Part shown: in pieces, positions 58,442 through 64,000 of the stretch
Position numbering within the stretch: position 1 is the first letter of the stretch
How the letters are laid out: every line of letters begins with the position of its first letter
Assembly (NCBI GenBank): GCA_036725345.1
Contig: DAIMEJ010000001.1
Location: 248,001 to 312,000, forward strand
Direction of reading: 5' to 3'
From: JAPLJU01 sp036725345
GTDB lineage: Bacteria > Desulfobacterota > Syntrophia > Syntrophales > UBA2192
Length of the DNA: 64,000 nt
Translations under genes and position numbers: made by a program
The notes under the pieces: generated by a model
What the model was told of the DNA's origin: nothing
What the model saw: only the letters and a program-made list of their open reading frames with translations
Databases searched by the model: none

Positions 58442-59764
58442 ATGAAGCAGTTGAAATGGATGCTCTGGGTGGCGGGTCTTCTGGTCATCGTGTTGGCGGT
58501 CTGGGTCGCGATGGTGTTCTTCGAAATGGAAAAGCCAGTGCTCACGCTGAAGGATGAACTGCAGTTTCTCGGTCCCCAGAAAAGCATCACCTTCATGGCC
58601 GTCGATCGAAAAAGCGGCCTCCGGGACGTCCAGGTCACCCTGACCCAGAACGACATGACGCATATGCTCCTTTCACGGACCTATCCGCAGAAAGGGGTCC
58701 AAGAGGAAATAATTCATGTGGAAACACCACTGAAGGGCATCGCCCTCAAAGAGGGAGAGGCCGTCCTCAGCATCGTACTGACGGATTATTCTCCTCTGAA
58801 AAATACGACGCGGACCAATGTTCACGTCCAGATCGACATGGCGCCGCCCCAGATCTTTCTTCTCAACACGGCCAACAACGTCAACCCCGGCGGTTCGGGC
58901 ATCACCCTTTACAGCACTTCCGAAGAACTGGCCGGAAGCGGTGTCCTCGTGGGAGAGGACTTTTTCAGCAGCTTTCCCCTCACCGTCTCGGGAAAATCCT
59001 GCTATCTGAGCGTCTACGCCCTGCCCCTCGACGCCCACGACAAAAAGACCCGGATGGCCGTGATGGCGGAGGACAGGGCGGGCAACCGTACCTATGCGGG
59101 GCTTCCGGCCTTCATCCGGAACAAAAAGTTCCGTTCGGACCGCATCACGATCAGTCAAGGCTTCCTGGATCAAAAAATGCCGGAATTCGCCCAGCGTTAC
59201 GCCCAGCAGCAGAAAACGCCCATCGAGGTCTTCTTCTTTGTCAACGGACCGCTCCGGGAGGAGAACTCGAAGCAGATCGCCGCCATCAGCAAAAATTCCA
59301 CGGGGAAAAAACTCTGGGAAGGAACCTTCCTGCGGATGAAGAACGCGGCCCCCATGGCCTCCTTCGGCGATGATCGGACCTACCTCCATGAGGGCAAAGC
59401 GGTCACGAGAAGCCTCCACCTGGGCGTGGATCTGGCATCAACGGAGCGGGCGACGGTCGAGGCGGCCAACCACGGCACCGTGCTCTTCACGGGCTATCTG
59501 GGCATCTACGGCAACACCGTCATCCTCGACCACGGACTCGGGCTGACCAGCCTTTACGCCCACCTGTCCGAAATCTCGGTCAAAAAAGGTCAGGACGTCA
59601 GGAAGGGGGAACCTCTCGGGCTGAGCGGTTCCACGGGGTTCGCCGGTGGAGACCACCTGCACTTTTCAATCCTCGTAGGCGGGAAGTTCGTGAACCCCAT
59701 CGAGTGGTGGGATCCTCACTGGCTGAAGGACAACGTGGATGGCAAAATGGCCGTGACTTTTTAA
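58442..59764 (+). CDS. Membrane-anchored M23 family metallopeptidase
   Basis: A 440-residue protein with an N-terminal membrane anchor or uncleaved signal (MLWVAGLLVIVLAVWVAMVFF). Residues about 30-290 form a large periplasmic region of unknown, probably beta-rich, fold. The C-terminal LytM domain has the zinc ligands in LHLGVDLAS near residues 323-331 and GGDHLHFSI near 408-416, with LYAHLSE between. It should cleave peptidoglycan cross-links. AAGGAGG precedes the ATG. It is divergent from lysE and its stop overlaps the convergent rapZ end by four bases. Confidence 0.93.
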   Translation: MKQLKWMLWVAGLLVIVLAVWVAMVFFEMEKPVLTLKDELQFLGPQKSITFMAVDRKSGLRDVQVTLTQNDMTHMLLSRTYPQKGVQEEIIHVETPLKGIALKEGEAVLSIVLTDYSPLKNTTRTNVHVQIDMAPPQIFLLNTANNVNPGGSGITLYSTSEELAGSGVLVGEDFFSSFPLTVSGKSCYLSVYALPLDAHDKKTRMAVMAEDRAGNRTYAGLPAFIRNKKFRSDRITISQGFLDQKMPEFAQRYAQQQKTPIEVFFFVNGPLREENSKQIAAISKNSTGKKLWEGTFLRMKNAAPMASFGDDRTYLHEGKAVTRSLHLGVDLASTERATVEAANHGTVLFTGYLGIYGNTVILDHGLGLTSLYAHLSEISVKKGQDVRKGEPLGLSGSTGFAGGDHLHFSILVGGKFVNPIEWWDPHWLKDNVDGKMAVTF

Positions 59765-60630
59765 CTCCGGTAGACGTCCCGGTGCTGGATGTTGACCAGG
59801 AAATTCCGCCCGGAAAAATAGCTCCCGAACTTGTTCGCCATGACGACGGAGCGGTGCTTGCCCCCCGTGCACCCCAGGGCAATGTTCAGACTGGACTTCC
59901 CTTCATTCTCATAGAGGGGAATGAGAAACTCCATGAGCTTGAACATCTCTTCAAGAAAAGTGACGCTCTCGCTCCAACCCATGACGTAGTCCTCAATCTT
60001 CTTGTCGTTGCCGTCGAAGTTCTTGAGATCTTCCACGAAATAGGGGTTCGGGAGAAAACGTACATCCAGGACGACGTCGGCATCGGCGGGCAACCCGTAA
60101 CGATAACCGAAGGATGTGCAGTTGATGACGAGCCGTTTGTCCGCCGGCGAGGTCATGAAATATCGTTGAAAGACCTCCTTGAGTTGATGAACGTTGAAGG
60201 AAGAGGTATCGATGACCTTGTCGGCCATCTTTCTCAAATTCGCAAGCCGATCCCGTTCCAGCGTGATCCCCTCCATGACGGTGCCCTTCTCGCAGAGGGG
60301 ATGAGCCCTGCGGGTTTCACTGAACCGCCGAAGCAGGGCCTCGTCGCTCGAGTCCAGAAAAACAACCTCGATCCTGTAACCTTTTGCCTTCAGCTCTTCG
60401 AAGGTCTTCATGTAGCGGTTCAGGAAGGACCTTTCCCGCAGATCCATCACGAAGGCGACCTTGGAAACTTCGCTGCCGGGTTCCGTCTGAATCTCAAGAA
60501 ATTTTGGGAGCAGGACGACCGGCAGATTGTCCACGCAGAAGAACCCGATGTCTTCCAGGGCCCGCAGGGCCGTGCTCTTGCCTGAACCCGAAAGACCCGT
60601 TATGATCACAATTCTCAAGTTTTGCGGCAT
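59761..60630 (-). CDS. rapZ: RNase adapter/nucleotide-binding protein RapZ
   Basis: A 289-residue P-loop protein of the RapZ (YvcJ) family. Walker A is GLSGSGKSTALRALED near residues 12-27, Walker B-like FVMDLRER follows, and the C-terminal domain has the family-specific CTGGKHRSVVMAN near residues 264-276. In E. coli RapZ controls glucosamine-6-phosphate synthase through small RNAs; in other phyla its role is less clear. It lies downstream of hprK in the conserved nitrogen-PTS block. Confidence 0.96.
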   Translation of the reverse strand: MPQNLRIVIITGLSGSGKSTALRALEDIGFFCVDNLPVVLLPKFLEIQTEPGSEVSKVAFVMDLRERSFLNRYMKTFEELKAKGYRIEVVFLDSSDEALLRRFSETRRAHPLCEKGTVMEGITLERDRLANLRKMADKVIDTSSFNVHQLKEVFQRYFMTSPADKRLVINCTSFGYRYGLPADADVVLDVRFLPNPYFVEDLKNFDGNDKKIEDYVMGWSESVTFLEEMFKLMEFLIPLYENEGKSSLNIALGCTGGKHRSVVMANKFGSYFSGRNFLVNIQHRDVYRS

Positions 60631-60649
60631 GACGGCCTCCCCTGCGTCC

Positions 60650-61540
60650 CTATAGGGCCTTTCCCTGCCGGCGGCTCTTCGCCAGCACGTCCTTCGCCAG
60701 AACCTCGATGATCGTCGCCCTATTGCTTCCGTGTCTCGCCGGCAACCGGATCAGCGGGACGGAGACACCCATGACCTGGCGTGCGGGAGCGCCGGACGAT
60801 GCACCTTTCGTTCCACCGGCCTTTTCGGCCCACAGGAATTCCACCACGAGATCGATGGGCATCTCTTCACGTACGGCATGAGTGCCGAAGATGTCGCCGA
60901 CGTCGATAATACCCAGCCCCTTGACTTCCATGAGATACTTGATCTCCTCCGGACACCGGCCGTAGATCCGTTCCCCTCTTTTTTCAATTTCGACCATGTC
61001 ATCGGCAACCAGTTTGTGGCCCCTTGTCATGAGTTCCAGGGCGCATTCGCTCTTTCCGACACCGCTCTCACCGGTGAGCAAAATGCCCAGTCCCGAAACG
61101 TCCAGAAACACACCCTGAATCGTCCCGATGTGGTGCAGTCTCTCCCGGAGATGGCCGATCAGCCGGCTCTCGAGCAGAAAGGCTTCGAGGCTGGAGAGAA
61201 AAAGGGGGGTGCCGGTGTGGTCGGACCACCGCACGAGAAAATCGGCTGCCCGCCGCGTTGAAGGGACGATGACCGCAAGGAGATATTCGGAGGAGAGGCC
61301 GGAGAGTATTTCGACCCTCTCCCCCTCCGGTTGCCGCTCAAAATGCAGGACGTCCTCCGGTACCCACAAGAGAATGGTTTCTGCCTGCAGCCGGACAGGG
61401 TGCTTTTTAAAAGCTTGCCGGGATGTGCGGATGGCCGGGTTGTTGACGACTCTTGACAGCCCGGCATGCCCGGAGACCAGATGAAGATCCAGTCTTTCCT
61501 CCCCGCCTTCGAAGAGATCTTTGATGGAAAGCGACGTCAT
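60650..61540 (-). CDS. hprK: HPr kinase/phosphorylase
   Basis: A 296-residue enzyme that phosphorylates and dephosphorylates HPr at its regulatory serine. The N-terminal domain occupies about residues 1-125, and the C-terminal kinase domain has Walker A LTGESGVGKSECALELMTRGH near residues 154-174 and the HprK signature MEVKGLGIIDVGDIFG near 208-223. The catalytic histidine equivalent in the region HLREKLHH-type is present (HLRERLHH). No HPr gene is in the window, so its substrate is encoded elsewhere. Confidence 0.95.
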   Translation of the reverse strand: MTSLSIKDLFEGGEERLDLHLVSGHAGLSRVVNNPAIRTSRQAFKKHPVRLQAETILLWVPEDVLHFERQPEGERVEILSGLSSEYLLAVIVPSTRRAADFLVRWSDHTGTPLFLSSLEAFLLESRLIGHLRERLHHIGTIQGVFLDVSGLGILLTGESGVGKSECALELMTRGHKLVADDMVEIEKRGERIYGRCPEEIKYLMEVKGLGIIDVGDIFGTHAVREEMPIDLVVEFLWAEKAGGTKGASSGAPARQVMGVSVPLIRLPARHGSNRATIIEVLAKDVLAKSRRQGKAL

Positions 61541-61634
61541 CCAAGACTCACATTCACGGTCTGCGGATGGGCATCAGGGCCGCCGGCCGGTTTGTCTCGA
61601 AGGGAGCTGCCTCCGGACGGCCGGTTGAGGTATG

Positions 61635-62096
61635 TCAGTAGGTCTCGTCTTTCTCGACGATGGCTTTATAGAGGTCCTCTGCGGATTGGGCCGACATGAG
61701 TTCCGATCGAAAATGCTCGTCTTTGAGCATCCTGGAAATTTTTGCCAGCGCTTTCAAGTGCTGCCCGGTGGAGCTTTCGGGGGCCATGAGGAGAAAGAAA
61801 AGATGAACGGGTTTGCCGTCGATGGACTCGAAATCGACCCCGTCACGGCTCCTGCCGAAGGACAGAAGCAGCGTGTCGAGCCCCTTGAGCTTCCCGTGCG
61901 GAATGGCGATGCCGTCACCGATACCGGTGCTGCCCAGTTTCTCGCGTTCCATCAGGACGTCGACCATGAGCTTCGGGTCCACCTTGACCGAGCCCGGCGA
62001 AAATATCCCCGAGAGTTCCGTGAGGACGCCTCGCTTGCTTCTGGCCTTCAAATCCTCGATGATATACTCCTTCCTGAAAATCTCCGCGATGTGCAT
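61635..62096 (-). CDS. ptsN: PTS IIA-like nitrogen regulatory protein PtsN
   Basis: A 153-residue EIIA of the fructose/nitrogen type. The phosphorylated histidine is in GIGDGIAIPHGKL near residues 58-70, and GVDFESIDGKPVHLFFLLMAPE is typical of EIIA-Ntr. It receives phosphate from HPr or NPr and regulates, for example, potassium transport and nitrogen metabolism. It is encoded between hpf and hprK. Confidence 0.95.
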   Translation of the reverse strand: MHIAEIFRKEYIIEDLKARSKRGVLTELSGIFSPGSVKVDPKLMVDVLMEREKLGSTGIGDGIAIPHGKLKGLDTLLLSFGRSRDGVDFESIDGKPVHLFFLLMAPESSTGQHLKALAKISRMLKDEHFRSELMSAQSAEDLYKAIVEKDETY

Positions 62097-62111
62097 GTCG
62101 CCGTCTCTCTT

Positions 62112-62654
62112 CTAACTGTTGGCCTCGATCAAGGCATAGTCCCCGTCGTCCCGCCTGTAAATCACGTGGATATTCTCCGAACCGGCATCCCGGTAGATGA
62201 TGAAGCGGTTCTTCGAACCCTCGATCTCCATGATGGCTTCATCGAGGGACATGGGCCGCAGTACCATTTTCTTTGTCTCGACGATTCTCAGTCGGACCGG
62301 CTCCTCGTCCAATTCCTCGTCAGCACGTGAGCGGGTCATCACGCCGCCCTTGGCCGCGGTCGACTTGTGGCCTCTGAGTTTTTCCTTGTGCTTTTTCATC
62401 TGGCGCTCGATTTTATCGATCACCGTGTCCACGGCCAGCTGCATGTCTTTCGCTTCTTCCTTGCCGTTGATATTGACTCCCCGGGCGCTGACATTCACCT
62501 CGGCCACATTCCTGAACTTCTCCACGGAAAGCACGACATGGGCCTCGAGGGGTTTATCGATATATTTCTGGAGTTTCTTCAAACGCTCCGTGATGTAATC
62601 CTTGAACCAGTCTTCCGATTCAGTGTTTCTGAACGTCACGGAAATCTGCATCAC
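62112..62654 (-). CDS. hpf: Ribosome hibernation promoting factor, long form
   Basis: A 180-residue protein with an N-terminal S30AE domain (ISVTFRNTESEDWFKDYITERLKK, then VSVEKFRN) and a C-terminal dimerisation domain (KKMVLRPMSLDEAIMEIEGSKNRFIIYRD), which identifies the long form that causes 100S dimers by itself. It is the first gene after the strong promoter at 62732-62760. A GC-rich hairpin lies in the leader. Confidence 0.95.
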   Translation of the reverse strand: MMQISVTFRNTESEDWFKDYITERLKKLQKYIDKPLEAHVVLSVEKFRNVAEVNVSARGVNINGKEEAKDMQLAVDTVIDKIERQMKKHKEKLRGHKSTAAKGGVMTRSRADEELDEEPVRLRIVETKKMVLRPMSLDEAIMEIEGSKNRFIIYRDAGSENIHVIYRRDDGDYALIEANS

Positions 62655-62731
62655 CGACGCCTCCTCATTCTCGTAATGCCCTGCCTGTTTTTCGCGGGGA
62701 GAAGTCTTTCTCCGCGATGAAAGAAAGACCG

Positions 62732-62760
62732 TCTATAGTGAAGTCGAATCAAAATGTCAA
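62732..62760 (-). promoter_or_regulatory. Sigma-70 type promoter of hpf
   Basis: Minus-strand TTGACA (62760-62755) and TATAGA (62737-62732) are exactly 17 bases apart. It allows hpf, ptsN, hprK and rapZ to be transcribed separately from rpoN. A second TTGACA lies a little further upstream. Confidence 0.65.
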
Positions 62761-62913
62761 CGATTATTTGTCAATGCCGCGCCGCTGTATTTTTACTTTG
62801 AAATCAACGGATTGGCTGCAAAACCCTGCGGCGGAACGCGCGGCGCGGCGCGATAGGGCGCTGCGACGTTCTCCCTGTTTTTATCTTGTGGTTTTTAATT
62901 TTCCGGTGGGACA

Positions 62914-64000
62914 TCAGGCCTTGGGCTTAAAGAAATATTTTTTCCTTTTGGAGGAAGGAAGTATCCCCATCATCTCGCGGTACTTGGCAACGGTTCGCCG
63001 CGCGATGGCGATGCCGTTCGCGCTCAGCTTTTCAACAATTTCACTGTCGCTCAGTGGTTTCCGGGCGTCCTCCAGGCTGATGATTTTCCGGATGTTTTCT
63101 TGAACGCTCTTGGAAGCGATGAAATCGCCGCTCGTCCTGCTGATACTGCTGTTGAAGAAATACTTGAGTTCGTATATGCCCCTGGGCGTGTGGACATATT
63201 TGTTGGTCGTGACGCGGCTGATCGTGGATTCGTGCATTTCCACGTCATCGGCCACATCTCTCAGCACCAGCGGTTTGAGGAAATTGATACCCTGGTCAAA
63301 AAACTCCCTCTGAAACTTGACGATGCTCTCGGTGACTTTATAGATCGTTCGCTGCCTCTGCTGGATGCTCTTGATCAGCCAGGTGGCCGACTGCAGGCGG
63401 TCCTTGATGTACTTCTTGCAGTCCTCGCCGCTCGAACCGCCGTCCCCGACGCCCCCGAGAATCTCCCGGTAGAAGTTACTGATCCGGAGCCTGGGAAGCC
63501 CCTCGTCATTCAGGATAATCTTGTATTCATCGGCCACCTTTAACACATAGACATCCGGAACGATATACTGCGGCCGTTCTTCGTTGTATTGCAGGCCGGG
63601 TTTCGGATCCATGTTGCTGATGAGGAGCACGGCATCCAGAACGGCCGAGAGGGGGACCTTCATTTTCCTCGCGATGGCATTGTAATTCTTCGTCTCCATT
63701 TCGTTGAGGTGATCCCGGATGACGGCTTCGACGACGGGGCTCATGCTGCCGAGATATTTCGACTGGATCAGGAGGCACTCCTTCAGGTCCCGTGCCGCAA
63801 CACCGGGGGGATCGAATTCCTGTATCCTCTTCAGAACAGCCTCAACGGCTTCCGCATCGACCCCTTCCTGAAGGGCGATTTCCTCCGTCGTCGCCATGAG
63901 GTATCCGTTGTTATCGAGGTTTCCGATAATCTGCTCGCCGATTTTACGCTGCTGTTCTTCCATTCGTGACAGGCTCAGCTGCCATATGAGGTGGTCCGTC
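62914..64000 (-). CDS. rpoN: RNA polymerase sigma-54 factor RpoN, 5' end outside the window
   Basis: The C-terminal 362 codons of sigma-54; the frame stays open through the right edge (residues ...HLIWQLSLSRMEEQQRKIG), so the N-terminal activator-interacting region is not seen. Present are the core-binding region (DNNGYLMATTEEIALQEGV, FDPPGVAARDLKECLL), the helix-turn-helix part (ESTISRVTTNKYVHTPRG), and the RpoN box ARRTVAKYREMM. The C-terminus KKYFFKPKA is typical. It heads the conserved nitrogen-PTS gene block. Confidence 0.96.
   Translation of the reverse strand, partial: TDHLIWQLSLSRMEEQQRKIGEQIIGNLDNNGYLMATTEEIALQEGVDAEAVEAVLKRIQEFDPPGVAARDLKECLLIQSKYLGSMSPVVEAVIRDHLNEMETKNYNAIARKMKVPLSAVLDAVLLISNMDPKPGLQYNEERPQYIVPDVYVLKVADEYKIILNDEGLPRLRISNFYREILGGVGDGGSSGEDCKKYIKDRLQSATWLIKSIQQRQRTIYKVTESIVKFQREFFDQGINFLKPLVLRDVADDVEMHESTISRVTTNKYVHTPRGIYELKYFFNSSISRTSGDFIASKSVQENIRKIISLEDARKPLSDSEIVEKLSANGIAIARRTVAKYREMMGILPSSKRKKYFFKPKA

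Overview
The window is a dense stretch of bacterial chromosome, GC-rich by eye, with no insertion sequence, prophage or CRISPR array that I can see. Most genes are on the minus strand. Gene content and protein variants suggest a Desulfobacterota (former deltaproteobacterial) organism, possibly Syntrophales-like: an adenylate kinase with a cysteine-bearing LID, a two-subunit biotin carboxylase/carboxyltransferase pair, a second EF-G, a slipin/NfeD pair, and the rpoN-hpf-ptsN-hprK-rapZ block. The taxonomic call is an inference from these features, not from a marker search.

Layout. 1-7262 (minus) is a branched-chain/aromatic amino-acid type ABC transporter operon in the order livK, livG, acyl-CoA synthetase, livH, livM, livF, then the start of another gene at the left edge. 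It is preceded by what looks like a complete phenylalanine-codon transcription attenuator. 7379-9233 (plus) holds a phosphohexomutase and a secreted DUF192 protein. 9335-13635 (minus) holds an M48 lipoprotein protease, a lipocalin, tRNA-Pro, rdgB, rph and a cell-wall amidase. 13719-18716 (minus) is ispG-proS-rel. 18979-30093 (minus) is a long run from uppS, cdsA, dxr, rseP, tsaB through psd and pssA to asd, rsmD, coaD, an aminotransferase and a PurF-like protein. 30183-33027 (minus) is rpsB-tsf-pyrH-frr, closed by a terminator. 33185-37950 (minus) holds argJ, secA and an M23 endopeptidase. 38309-41774 (minus) is the two-gene carboxylase. 42061-44639 (plus) is EF-G2 and mogA. 44608-46415 (minus) holds small accessory genes. 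46603-49221 (plus) is an unknown small gene, ligA and acyP. 49267-52330 holds an aminotransferase (minus), an MBL-fold hydrolase and adk (plus). 52427-58295 (minus) holds a HAD phosphatase, DUF5668, slipin, NfeD, a uracil-DNA glycosylase, coaBC and a LysE exporter. 58442-59764 (plus) is a membrane-anchored M23 protein. 59761 to the right edge (minus) is rpoN-hpf-ptsN-hprK-rapZ.

The most striking element is the livK leader at 7028-7262. A near-consensus sigma-70 promoter drives a 26-codon leader peptide in which six of eight consecutive codons specify phenylalanine. The following RNA has mutually exclusive pairings (1:2, 2:3, 3:4) ending in an intrinsic terminator, and then a second terminator whose 5' arm can be captured by the freed 3' arm of the first (4:5 versus 5:6). 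This predicts that charged tRNA-Phe controls the transporter/acyl-CoA ligase operon. Two other minus-strand genes, secA and rpsB, also have a terminator-like hairpin between a candidate promoter and the ribosome binding site.
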